This document shows positions 44,708-54,435 of a stretch of 64,000 nt of DNA, in pieces. A program made the position numbers and the translations under genes. How positions within the stretch are numbered: position 1 is the stretch's first letter; every line of letters begins with the position of its first letter. Source of the stretch: Lutibacter sp. GTDB lineage: Bacteria; Bacteroidota; Bacteroidia; Flavobacteriales; Flavobacteriaceae. Under the pieces are notes generated by a model. The model had not been told where the DNA came from, searched no databases, and was given only the letters and a program-made list of their open reading frames with translations. Where the stretch lies: contig NZ_JAEINV010000007.1 in the NCBI RefSeq assembly GCF_016342705.1, positions 124,001-188,000 of the forward strand, in the 5' to 3' direction.

Positions 44708-45949
44708 ATGGTTTCAGAACAAATATCATCACAACAAGCAATTAATTTAGAGGACAAATACGGAGCTCATAACTATCACCCACTACCAGTAGTATTAAAT
44801 AGAGGAGAAGGTGTGTATGTTTGGGATGTTGAAGGAAAACGTTATTACGATTTTCTTTCAGCGTATTCAGCTGTTAATCAAGGACATTGTCACCCAAAAA
44901 TTATTGATGCTTTGCAAAAACAAGCAACAACATTAACGTTAACATCACGAGCATTTTATAATGATGTGTTGGGGAAATATGAAAAATATGTAACTGAATA
45001 TTTTGGTTTCGATAAAGTTTTACCAATGAATACTGGTGCTGAAGCTGTTGAAACTGCTATAAAATTATGTAGAAAATATGCGTATGAACAAAAGAATATT
45101 CCAGAAAATGAAGCGCAAATAATAGTTTGTAAAAATAATTTTCACGGGAGAACCACTACAATTATTTCATTTTCTAACGATGAAGATGCACGAAAAAACT
45201 TTGGGCCATATACAGCTGGATTTATTAAAATAGAATATGATAATTTAGATGCGCTTGAAAAAACTTTAAAATCATCAAAAAATATTGCGGGTTTTTTAGT
45301 TGAACCTATTCAAGGTGAAGCTGGAGTTTATGTGCCTTCAGAAGGTTATTTGGCGAAGGCAAAAGCGTTGTGTGAAAAATATGACGTATTATTTATTGCA
45401 GATGAAGTTCAAACAGGAATTGCACGAACAGGTAAATTATTAGCTGTAAATCACGAAAATGTGGTTCCTGATATTTTAATTTTAGGAAAAGCATTGAGTG
45501 GTGGTGTTTATCCAGTTTCTGCTGTTTTGGCAAATAATAGCATTATGAATGTTATTAAGCCTGGACAACACGGTTCAACATTTGGAGGAAATCCGTTAGC
45601 TAGTGCTGTAGCAATTGCGGCTTTAGAAGTTGTTAAAGAAGAAAAACTTGCTGAAAATGCTGAAAAATTGGGAAAATTATTTAGAAGTGAAATTCAACAA
45701 TTAGTAGATTCTTGTGATTTAGTTAAATTAGTTAGAGGAAAAGGGTTGTTAAATGCCATTATAATTAATGATGATGAAGATAGTTCTACAGCTTGGGATA
45801 TTTGTATAAAATTGAGAGATAATGGTTTGTTGGCAAAACCTACTCACGGAAATATTATTCGTTTTGCGCCGCCTTTGGTTATGAATGAAGAGCAGTTATT
45901 AGATTGTGTGAGAATTATTAAAAAGACAATATTAGAGTTTAACTCATAA
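44708..45949 (+). CDS. rocD: Ornithine--oxo-acid transaminase
   Basis: This 413-residue class III PLP aminotransferase converts ornithine and 2-oxoglutarate to glutamate semialdehyde and glutamate. [20 protein letters not shown] near the N-terminus, [14 protein letters not shown], the PLP lysine in [13 protein letters not shown] and [12 protein letters not shown] match ornithine aminotransferase closely. It is transcribed alone, from a 235-bp upstream gap without an exact -7 box. A strong terminator follows, shared with the convergent helicase gene. Confidence 0.95.
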   Translation: MVSEQISSQQAINLEDKYGAHNYHPLPVVLNRGEGVYVWDVEGKRYYDFLSAYSAVNQGHCHPKIIDALQKQATTLTLTSRAFYNDVLGKYEKYVTEYFGFDKVLPMNTGAEAVETAIKLCRKYAYEQKNIPENEAQIIVCKNNFHGRTTTIISFSNDEDARKNFGPYTAGFIKIEYDNLDALEKTLKSSKNIAGFLVEPIQGEAGVYVPSEGYLAKAKALCEKYDVLFIADEVQTGIARTGKLLAVNHENVVPDILILGKALSGGVYPVSAVLANNSIMNVIKPGQHGSTFGGNPLASAVAIAALEVVKEEKLAENAEKLGKLFRSEIQQLVDSCDLVKLVRGKGLLNAIIINDDEDSSTAWDICIKLRDNGLLAKPTHGNIIRFAPPLVMNEEQLLDCVRIIKKTILEFNS

Positions 45950-45950
45950 T

Positions 45951-45979
45951 AAAAAAAGCGGCTTTTAGCCGCTTTTTTT
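45951..45979. terminator. Bidirectional terminator between rocD and the helicase gene
   Basis: A7-GCGGC (45951-45962) pairs with GCCGC-T7 (45968-45979) around a 5-nt loop. It serves both convergent genes. Confidence 0.85.
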
Positions 45980-45998
45980 ATTCTATATAAGTGTAAGA

Positions 45999-47846
45999 TT
46001 AATCTCTTCCTCTTCTTTTAGTACTTTTATTTCCTCCAAAAGGACTTTTACTATCAGAGCGTTTTCTTCCAAAACCACTAAAATCGCTTCCACCAGAAGT
46101 TTTTCTGTCTTTACTTCTTGCTCTTCCGCCACCACTTCTTGATCGGCTGCTTCCTTCAGAACTTCCTTTATCATCTCTATCTCTTCTTCTTCCTCCGGAA
46201 CCTCCAGAACCACCTCTTCCTGAGCGTTTCTTTTCAGTTATTTCTACATTTACATTTCTTCCTTCAAAATCAACATCGTTATTTTGAAAAGATGAAAGTG
46301 TTTCTTCTTGATAATTTTTATCTAATTCAAAAAATGAAAAAGTATCTAAAATTTCAATCTGACCAATTTCAATATTTTTTGCAATGCTTTGGTCGTTAAT
46401 TAAACCAATTAATCTTGCAGGATTTAATTTGTCTTTACGTCCAATATTAATAAAGAAACGCGTCATATTTTCATCATCTCTTCTTTTTCCTCTTGTATCT
46501 GCTGAACGTTTCATTTGCTCACTATCATTTAAGTCAGGAGCATTTTCATAATACGTTAAGAATGAATTAAACTCTAAAGAAACAAATCTCTTTATTAATT
46601 CTTCACGATCCATTCCTTCTAATTTCTCATAGATAGATGGTAAGAAATCTGAAATTTCAGTTTCATTAATTTTAATATCGTGTACTTTATCAATTAATTT
46701 CAATAATTGATTTTGACAAATTTCTTTTCCGGTTGGAATAGGAGTGCTGATGAATTTTTTACCAATATTTCTTTCAATTGGACTTAATTTTCCTTTTTCA
46801 CGAGCAGTTACGATAGCAATTGAAATACCTTCTTTTCCAGCTCTACCAGTTCTACCACTTCTGTGATTGTAGGATTCTATTTGGTCTGGTAATTTATGGT
46901 TGATAACGTGCGTTAAATCGTTTACATCTAAACCTCTGGCAGCAACATCCGTTGCCACTAAAATTTGTAAATGTTTTTTTCTGAATTTTTCCATAACACT
47001 ATCACGTTGGGCTTGAGATAAATCTCCGTGAAGTGAATCTGCATTATATCCGTCTCTAATTAAGTTGTCAGCAACTTCTTGTGTTTCTCTTCTTGTTCTA
47101 CAAAAAATAATACTGTAAATATCAGGATTAACGTCAGCAATTCTTTTTAGAGCATTGTATCGGTTTCTTTCTGAAACTACATAGTATTGATGTGAAACTT
47201 GATCAGAACTTTTATTTTTTTCTCCTGAAGTAATTTCAACAGGTTTTGTCATATAATGACGTGCAATATCTTCAACTTCTCTTGGGAATGTTGCAGAAAA
47301 TAATAAAGTTTGTTTTGTGGCAGGAGTAGATTCTAATATAGCATCCAATTCATCTTTGAATCCCATATTTAGCATTTCATCAGCTTCATCTAAAACAACC
47401 CATTGTATTGAGTTTAAATCTAAAACTCTTCGTTTAATTAAGTCAACTGTTCTTCCAGGAGTCCCAACAACAATTTGTACTCCTTTTTTAAGTTTTCTTA
47501 TTTGATCTTCTATACTTGATCCTCCGTAAACTGCTATTACATTAACGCCATCACAATATTTAGTAAATTCTTCAATATTTTTAGCAATTTGCACTGCTAA
47601 TTCACGTGTTGGTGATAAAATTATTGCTTGTGTGTTTTTGCTGTTAGAATCAATTTGCTCAATAATTGGCAAACTAAATGCAGCTGTTTTTCCCGTTCCT
47701 GTTTGTGCAAAAGCTTTTAAATCTACTTTTGAAGATAGTACTTGTGGAATTGATTGTAATTGAATTGGTGTAGGATTTTCGTATCCTAAATCGGTTAAGG
47801 CCTTTAGCACATTTTGGCTAAGCCCTAATTCTTTAAATGTCGACAT
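45999..47846 (-). CDS. DEAD-box RNA helicase with DbpA-type and RGG-like tail
   Basis: The 615-residue protein has all DEAD-box motifs: Q motif (FKELGLSQNVLKAL, PTPIQLQ), Walker A AQTGTGKT (48-54), PTRELA, VLDEADEML, LFSATFPRE, and ATDVAARGLD with HRSGRTGRAG. A DbpA/CsdA-like RNA-binding domain lies at about 470-550. The tail (about 552-615) is rich in Arg, Gly, Ser and Lys (SGRGGSGGSGGRRRDRDD), typical of CsdA-like helicases that unwind structured RNA, for instance in ribosome assembly or cold. A 54-nt leader follows the promoter at 47901-47930. Confidence 0.94.
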   Translation of the reverse strand: MSTFKELGLSQNVLKALTDLGYENPTPIQLQSIPQVLSSKVDLKAFAQTGTGKTAAFSLPIIEQIDSNSKNTQAIILSPTRELAVQIAKNIEEFTKYCDGVNVIAVYGGSSIEDQIRKLKKGVQIVVGTPGRTVDLIKRRVLDLNSIQWVVLDEADEMLNMGFKDELDAILESTPATKQTLLFSATFPREVEDIARHYMTKPVEITSGEKNKSSDQVSHQYYVVSERNRYNALKRIADVNPDIYSIIFCRTRRETQEVADNLIRDGYNADSLHGDLSQAQRDSVMEKFRKKHLQILVATDVAARGLDVNDLTHVINHKLPDQIESYNHRSGRTGRAGKEGISIAIVTAREKGKLSPIERNIGKKFISTPIPTGKEICQNQLLKLIDKVHDIKINETEISDFLPSIYEKLEGMDREELIKRFVSLEFNSFLTYYENAPDLNDSEQMKRSADTRGKRRDDENMTRFFINIGRKDKLNPARLIGLINDQSIAKNIEIGQIEILDTFSFFELDKNYQEETLSSFQNNDVDFEGRNVNVEITEKKRSGRGGSGGSGGRRRDRDDKGSSEGSSRSRSGGGRARSKDRKTSGGSDFSGFGRKRSDSKSPFGGNKSTKRRGRD

Positions 47847-47900
47847 TCTGTTAAATTTGTGATTTACAGATGCCCATCTATAAACCGGTTAAAAATCGTG

Positions 47901-47930
47901 CAAAGGTACGGCTAATTTTAACACAACCAA
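47901..47930 (-). promoter_or_regulatory. Promoter of the DEAD-box helicase gene
   Basis: On the minus strand TTG at 47930-47928 and TACCTTTG at 47908-47901 are separated by 19 nt, a good -33/-7 pair. The leader to ATG 47846 is about 50 nt. Confidence 0.65.
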
Positions 47931-47937
47931 CAAAATA

Positions 47938-49329
47938 TTAATTTAATTCTAATTTTGTTAATTCTGAATTTAATTTCTTGGAATCCAAATAAGTAAAACC
48001 GTTTTTTACAATTCCATCATCACCAACAATAATAACTCTTGGGTAGTAACTGGTTAAAAAAGAGTAGGCAGCACTTGTTTTTGGTAACTTATATTGCTGT
48101 TGAATATCTAATTTTTTTAAATGAGGTTCGGTTTTAATCTCTCTAAATGTGGTTTGCATATTAATACCAATAAATAAAATATCAGGATATTTATTTTTTA
48201 GATATTTTATTCTATTAACTAAATATTCTGTAGACATAAATTCCGTAGTCCAAAAGTAAATTACAGCATTTTTACCTTTAATTACAGTGTTAATATCTAC
48301 TAATTCTTTAGTGCTAGATTGAATGTTAAAACTAATTAATGGTTTGCTATTTTCAACCGCTTTACTGTCATTTACTAAGTTTTTAACTTGTGTTTTGTAC
48401 TCTTCATTTGTGCATTTTTCTAAAAATAGTTTTAACGTTGGTTCGTGAATAGTGCAAGAAGATTCACTTTTTAAAAAATCATTTACAACCACACGTTTTA
48501 ACAAGGTGTTTTTAAATTCATCTAGTTGAATATTTTCATCAATAGCATTTAAAATGTTCATTGTTAAGTTATTTTTTGTGCTGTCTTTTTCAATTAAATC
48601 ATAACTTAAATTGTACAAATAACTAACCACATAATTCTGATAAGGGTAAAACGAAATTAAATCGGCTTGATTGAAGTCAATATCTTTTCTATAGTTGTAG
48701 AAATCCTCATTTAATACAGGGAATTTATCTAAATTAAGTGCTTTTTTGTGAAAATAAGGATAAATCTCTTTTAATCTATATAAAGGAAAATGAATGGCTG
48801 ATTTTGTTAGTTTTTTAAATCCACTCGAAACGTTATCTTCAGCTTTTGAAAACTCCTCATATATAGCTTCTCGTTCTGTCATTAATGAATCAATTTTAGC
48901 AGTAAAATCAGTTTCGTTTAAGCTAAAATATTGATACATAGCTTTTTCTTCTTTTTCATTCTGTAAAAATAAATTGATTAGAAACTCATTCTTACTACCA
49001 CCATTTCCACTAAAAACTATAGATTCATCAAAATCCCAAGAATTTAAACGTAATAAAATACTGTCTTTTGGTTCAATATAAACATATTGAAATTCTATAC
49101 CATGTTTAAATGTATAAAGTCCTTCATCTAAGTTTTTGTAATTAGAAATAAATCTGTTTTGCTTGTCTAATTGAAGTGTGTCAATAATTTTGTCGTCTTT
49201 TAAAAGAACTACAAAACTATCTTTTGGGTTCACAATTTCACCACCAAAATAGGTTGATTTATCCTTTGTACTAGTTGTATTACAACTAATTAAAAACAAA
49301 GTTACTATAGTGTGAATTATATATTTCAT
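47938..49329 (-). CDS. Thioredoxin-fold (TlpA-like) lipoprotein lacking redox cysteines
   Basis: From ATG 49329 the 463-residue protein has an SPII signal (MKYIIHTIVTLFLISCNTTS, lipobox Cys16), a long mixed N-domain (about 20-330) and a C-terminal thioredoxin-like domain (about 340-463; GKNAVIYFWTTEFMST, PDILFIGINMQ, YYPRVIIVGDDG). In TlpA-like proteins the position after the W is a CxxC; here it reads T-T-E-F, so the redox pair is gone. It may be a binding or structural member. A -7 box lies at 49346-49353. The frame is open upstream to 49398, but the signal peptide and promoter support 49329. Confidence 0.78.
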   Translation of the reverse strand: MKYIIHTIVTLFLISCNTTSTKDKSTYFGGEIVNPKDSFVVLLKDDKIIDTLQLDKQNRFISNYKNLDEGLYTFKHGIEFQYVYIEPKDSILLRLNSWDFDESIVFSGNGGSKNEFLINLFLQNEKEEKAMYQYFSLNETDFTAKIDSLMTEREAIYEEFSKAEDNVSSGFKKLTKSAIHFPLYRLKEIYPYFHKKALNLDKFPVLNEDFYNYRKDIDFNQADLISFYPYQNYVVSYLYNLSYDLIEKDSTKNNLTMNILNAIDENIQLDEFKNTLLKRVVVNDFLKSESSCTIHEPTLKLFLEKCTNEEYKTQVKNLVNDSKAVENSKPLISFNIQSSTKELVDINTVIKGKNAVIYFWTTEFMSTEYLVNRIKYLKNKYPDILFIGINMQTTFREIKTEPHLKKLDIQQQYKLPKTSAAYSFLTSYYPRVIIVGDDGIVKNGFTYLDSKKLNSELTKLELN

Positions 49330-49345
49330 TGAGATTGAATTGAAA

Positions 49346-49353
49346 CAAAAATA
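49346..49353 (-). promoter_or_regulatory. -7 box of the TlpA-like lipoprotein gene
   Basis: The minus strand reads TATTTTTG, exact for TAnnTTTG, 16 nt before ATG 49329, showing that the upstream in-frame start at 49398 is not used from this promoter. Confidence 0.6.
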
Positions 49354-49452
49354 CATACATATTATTTTTTTGCTTGTTAACGTGATGTTAAATAACATAA
49401 TAGTTCGTAAAATTAACTTTTGATTAAATAATTTTTAGTGAATCTAATTTAC

Positions 49453-49460
49453 TACTTTTG
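49453..49460 (+). promoter_or_regulatory. -7 box of the ABC-F gene
   Basis: TACTTTTG matches TAnnTTTG, 26 nt before ATG 49487. The leader would be about 20 nt. Confidence 0.6.
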
Positions 49461-49471
49461 CAAAAATTTAA

Positions 49472-51110
<1,639 letters not shown>

Positions 51111-51112
<2 letters not shown>

Positions 51113-51142
51113 AAAAAGGGAGCAATTTTGCTCCCTTTTTTT
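51111..51142. terminator. Bidirectional terminator after the ABC-F gene
   Basis: A run of A, GGGAGC, a short AT loop, GCTCCC and seven T form a strong hairpin. It overlaps the stop codon of the ABC-F gene and the end of the periplasmic-protein gene on the minus strand. Confidence 0.85.
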
Positions 51143-51593
51143 ATTGTTTCATCATTCCTTTTCGTCTACCATATTCTTGTAGCATTCTTCTGTTAAAATC
51201 TTTTTCAGCTTTTTGAAGAAGTATTATTTTTTTTGAAGAAATTATTTTAGATAACTCTTTTTGCATTTTTATTTTTTGAGTTACTATTTCTTGTTCCATT
51301 TGCAACGAATTATTGAGGTATTTTTCAGCATCACTATCAGAAATAGCTGCTAAATTTCCATTTTTTAGTAATTTCTTGTCTAAATTACCTTCTAATTCAA
51401 ATTTTAATTCATGAATTTTATCGGAATATAAATTATAAACCGGCCAAAATTTTTCTGCTTCTTTAGATGTTAAATTTAAAGCATTTGTAATGTAAGACGA
51501 TTTTAAAAGATGAATCTTTTGTCTGAATTGTTGTGCAAATAATGAGTTTGTTGTAATAACAAATACTATAATTATTAATATTTTTTTAATCAT
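51141..51593 (-). CDS. Periplasmic helical protein of the ECF operon (sensor-like)
   Basis: From ATG 51593 the 150-residue protein has a signal peptide (MIKKILIIIVFVITTNSLFAQ) and a helical body with ITNALNLTSKEAEKFWPVYN, resembling LTxxQ/Spy/CpxP-type periplasmic helical proteins, and an MLQEYGRRKGMMKQ tail. In flavobacteria this position, after the ECF sigma factor and its anti-sigma factor, is often labelled sensor of ECF-type sigma factor. TTG 51614 is in frame but overlaps the anti-sigma gene; ATG 51593 is 10 bp after its stop. Confidence 0.78.
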   Translation of the reverse strand: MIKKILIIIVFVITTNSLFAQQFRQKIHLLKSSYITNALNLTSKEAEKFWPVYNLYSDKIHELKFELEGNLDKKLLKNGNLAAISDSDAEKYLNNSLQMEQEIVTQKIKMQKELSKIISSKKIILLQKAEKDFNRRMLQEYGRRKGMMKQ

Positions 51594-51603
51594 TTTTATA
51601 TTT

Positions 51604-52224
51604 TTAATTTTCAAGAAGTAAATTTTCTAGATTTTCTGATCCTAAGTAATTCAACAAATCTTCATTTGAAATACTATTGTTATCTAAACTGTTTTCAACG
51701 TCGAAATCTGGAAATGCAGAAGACAATGTTACCGTATTTACTTCAATTATTCCATTTTGAATGAGTTGTTCAATCTCTGATGTTTCTAATGAATCAAAAG
51801 TTATTTCTGAACCATTTTTAGAAGGATTTAAAATAAAAACTAGTGCTAATGATGCCGCAATAGCAAAAGAAGCAGCATATTTTAAAGTGTTTTTTCTAAG
51901 AGAAATAACTTTTTGTTTTTTTTCTAGTTTAGATAAAACACGATCTTCAATAGTTTCAAAATAATTTTCAGGCGTTAAATTGTTTTTATTTTGAAGCAAT
52001 TCTGACTTTAATTTGGTAATAACCAAATCTTCTATACTATCAAAATAGTTATCAGGAGTTTTAAAATTATTGGTGTTTTTAATTTTAGCTACTTTATTTT
52101 TTGAAATTTCAGCAAAAACTCCATCTTCAAAAGAGTCAAAATAGTTTTCAGGTACATTAAAACCTGTATCTTTTTTGATACTGCTTAATTTTGGTGCTAT
52201 TTTATGTAGTTTTTTTGTTTTCAT
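51604..52224 (-). CDS. Putative anti-sigma factor with three copies of an ENYFDSIED motif
   Basis: The 206-residue protein has three spaced near-repeats in its N-terminal half: VPENYFDSFEDGVFAEI (24-40), TPDNYFDSIEDLVITKL (56-72) and TPENYFETIEDRVLSKL (84-100). A transmembrane helix follows (about 113-132; TLKYAASFAIAASLALVFIL) and then an acidic periplasmic C-terminus. Its place directly after the ECF sigma gene and the single helix fit a membrane anti-sigma factor. No zinc-binding ZAS motif was seen. The repeats would lie in the cytoplasm, where a sigma factor is bound. This is inference from position and topology. Confidence 0.72.
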   Translation of the reverse strand: MKTKKLHKIAPKLSSIKKDTGFNVPENYFDSFEDGVFAEISKNKVAKIKNTNNFKTPDNYFDSIEDLVITKLKSELLQNKNNLTPENYFETIEDRVLSKLEKKQKVISLRKNTLKYAASFAIAASLALVFILNPSKNGSEITFDSLETSEIEQLIQNGIIEVNTVTLSSAFPDFDVENSLDNNSISNEDLLNYLGSENLENLLLEN

Positions 52225-52257
52225 TTCAATAATAAGACAAACTTTTTATAAAATGGT

Positions 52258-52800
52258 TTAATGAGTTTTTAAATATTCTTCAATTTTATTTACTGCGTGA
52301 AAATAAGATGCTTTTAATGCACCAACTGAAGTTTCTAGTATTTCAGATATTTCGGTATATTTCATTTCATCAAAATATTTCATATTAAATACTAATTGTT
52401 GCTTATGAGGAAGTGTTACAATGGCTTTTTGTAAAAGTAACTGTATTTCATCACCAGTAAAATCATTTTCAAATTGTAAGTTTTCCGCCATTTCATATTG
52501 TAAATCACTTAGGCTAACTTGTTGTTTTTTAGCTTTTTGATTTATAAATGTTATGGCTTCATTTGATGCGATTCTATACATCCAAGAGTACAATTTGCTG
52601 TCTTCATTAAATGAATGAATATTTTTAAAAACTTTTATAAACGTATTTTGCAATACGTCATCAGCGTCATCATGTGATAGCACAATTTTACGAATATGCC
52701 AATACAAACGTTTTTTGTATAAGCCCATAAGTGCTCTAAAAGCTTCTTCTTGTCTTTTAGGGTTTTTTAGATTTTCTACTAATGCTTTTTCTTCTGTCAC
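52258..52800 (-). CDS. ECF RNA polymerase sigma factor
   Basis: The 180-residue protein has sigma region 2 (about 25-95; DDADDVLQNTFIKVFKNIHSF, SWMYRIASNEAITFI) and region 4 (about 120-175; LPHKQQLVFNMKYFDEMKYTEISEIL, TSVGALKASYFHAVNKIEEYL). There is no region 1 or 3, as in ECF sigma factors. The start is GTG 52800. It is the first gene of the sigma, anti-sigma, periplasmic-protein operon (gaps of 33 and 10 bp), presumably controlling a cell-envelope stress or similar regulon. No exact -7 box is seen upstream. Confidence 0.93.
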   Translation of the reverse strand: MTEEKALVENLKNPKRQEEAFRALMGLYKKRLYWHIRKIVLSHDDADDVLQNTFIKVFKNIHSFNEDSKLYSWMYRIASNEAITFINQKAKKQQVSLSDLQYEMAENLQFENDFTGDEIQLLLQKAIVTLPHKQQLVFNMKYFDEMKYTEISEILETSVGALKASYFHAVNKIEEYLKTH

Positions 52801-52858
52801 CTACTACTAGTTTATAGTTAGACTATTAAAATTGGCGAAGGTTTAATGAAGTAAGAAA

Positions 52859-54313
52859 TTATTTAAGTTTTGCAAATTTTCTTCTAGAATATCCGAAAAG
52901 TCGTTCTTCTATTATTATTTCAGCAATTCCTTTTGGAAGCATTTCTTCCCAACCATGTTCACCATTGGCTATCATTTCTAACACAGTTTTAGAAAATACA
53001 TCTAAAATTTCTGGATTGTAATCTTTAATGTCAACAACACGTCCATTATATTTAAAGAATTTATATAATTCTTTCATACGTGGATGTACTTTTAAATTTT
53101 CACTTGTTCTAATTTCACCAGTTCTTTGATCTTTAAGAGGATATAAGTAAACTTTTAAATCTTTAAAGAATAATTTTCCGAATGCTTCTAATATTCCACC
53201 ACTTAAATTTCTATAATATTTTTCATCAAAAATTTGAACAAAACTTGAAACGCCCATTGCTAATCCAATACGAGCTTTGGTATATTCAGAGAAGTATTCA
53301 ACTAATTTATAATATTCCTGAAAATTGGTAATCATTACATTTTGGTGTAATGAACACAATAATTCTGCACGTTCTAGAAAATCTCTTTCATCAATTTCAC
53401 CTTCTGTGCTTAAGTTTGTTAAAGTAATTTCAAATATGATTTTGGTGTTTTCTGCTTCAACTCTTGTTTCATTCAAAAATAGATTTTTAGCTAAAGTAAA
53501 CATATCCATATTTACTTTAGTAACCGGTCTAAAACTACCTCTTAATGCTAAAATGTTTGCTTTATAAAGTTGATGAGCAGGTAATAAATTGTTACCATCT
53601 GGACCAAACATAACGGCATTTGTCATACCATTTTTAACTAATAACAAACTCATTAATCGGTTATCAACATAGGAAAATCTTTGACCAGAGAAATTAATCA
53701 TGTCAATTTCAATCTGTACTTTATGTAAATTATCATAAAGAGATTTTAAAAGTTCTTTAGGTTTATCATTTATATAATAGGCGCCATAAATTAAGTTAAC
53801 TCCAAGTATACCAAGTGTTTCTTGTTGAAGTTTTGCATCAGTTTCTTTAAAACGAACGTGTAAAATAATTTCGTTGTATTCTTCTAAAGGATCCAGCTGA
53901 AATTTGATTCCAACCCAACCGTGACCTTTAAATTTTTTAGCAAAATCAATAGTGGTTACTGTGTTTGCATAGGAAAAAAATATTTTTCCTGGGTGGTTTT
54001 TTCTGTGAAGTCGATCTTCTGTTAATTCAATTTCATGAGCTAACATTTTTTTTAACCTTTCTTCAGTTACATAACGTCCATCTTCTTCAATACCATAAAT
54101 AGAATCGGAGAAGTCTTTATCATAAGCGCTCATTGCTTTTGCAATAGTACCAGATGCGCCACCAGCTCTAAAAAAATGTCGAACAGTTTCCTGGCCAGCA
54201 CCTATTTCAGAAAAGGTTCCATAAATATATTTATTTAAATTTATTTTTAAAGCTTTGTCTTTACTTGAAGGAATTTCATTATAAATAACATCACCTTTTA
54301 ACTTTAGTGGCAT
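52859..54313 (-). CDS. Conserved uncharacterised cytosolic protein, 484 aa
   Basis: From ATG 54313 the 484-residue protein has no signal or membrane segment. It contains YIYGTFSEIGAGQETVRHFFRAGGASG near the N-terminus, EDRLHRKNHPGKIFFSYANTV, KGHGWVGIKFQL, MFGPDGNNLLPAHQLYK and EIIIEERLFGYSRRKF. I do not recognise a characterised family; homologues in Bacteroidota carry conflicting labels. It lies downstream of pntAa-pntAb-pntB in the same direction, but the pntB terminator and its own -7 box at 54335-54342 make it a separate unit. Function is left open. Confidence 0.75.
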   Translation of the reverse strand: MPLKLKGDVIYNEIPSSKDKALKINLNKYIYGTFSEIGAGQETVRHFFRAGGASGTIAKAMSAYDKDFSDSIYGIEEDGRYVTEERLKKMLAHEIELTEDRLHRKNHPGKIFFSYANTVTTIDFAKKFKGHGWVGIKFQLDPLEEYNEIILHVRFKETDAKLQQETLGILGVNLIYGAYYINDKPKELLKSLYDNLHKVQIEIDMINFSGQRFSYVDNRLMSLLLVKNGMTNAVMFGPDGNNLLPAHQLYKANILALRGSFRPVTKVNMDMFTLAKNLFLNETRVEAENTKIIFEITLTNLSTEGEIDERDFLERAELLCSLHQNVMITNFQEYYKLVEYFSEYTKARIGLAMGVSSFVQIFDEKYYRNLSGGILEAFGKLFFKDLKVYLYPLKDQRTGEIRTSENLKVHPRMKELYKFFKYNGRVVDIKDYNPEILDVFSKTVLEMIANGEHGWEEMLPKGIAEIIIEERLFGYSRRKFAKLK

Positions 54314-54334
54314 AAAAATTTTTTTAGTTTGCCA

Positions 54335-54342
54335 CAAAATTA
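54335..54342 (-). promoter_or_regulatory. -7 box of the 484-residue protein gene
   Basis: The minus strand reads TAATTTTG, exact for TAnnTTTG, 21 nt before ATG 54313. It overlaps an in-frame TTG at 54337, which is therefore not the start. Confidence 0.6.
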
Positions 54343-54378
54343 ATAAAAATTGAGAGTTACTAGCTTAAATATTTTAAA

Positions 54379-54413
54379 AAATAAAAAAGGGCTAACATAA
54401 TGTTAACCCTTTT
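54379..54413 (-). terminator. Terminator of the pnt operon
   Basis: AAAAGGG and TAACAT pair with ATGTTA and CCCTTTT with single mismatches between the two blocks. The minus strand ends in a U-rich run, 22 bp after the pntB stop. Confidence 0.75.
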
Positions 54414-54435
54414 AAACTATTGATTTTAATGTATA

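Noticed and set aside
46118-46399. Plus-strand ORF rich in Phe/Leu across the helicase tail
   Set aside because: It is the complement of an Arg/Gly/Ser-rich and Lys-rich coding stretch with strong helicase homology.
52859-54313. Labels such as TonB-dependent receptor or nucleotidyltransferase for this gene
   Set aside because: No signal peptide, barrel strands or nucleotidyltransferase motif is visible, so such labels are not supported.
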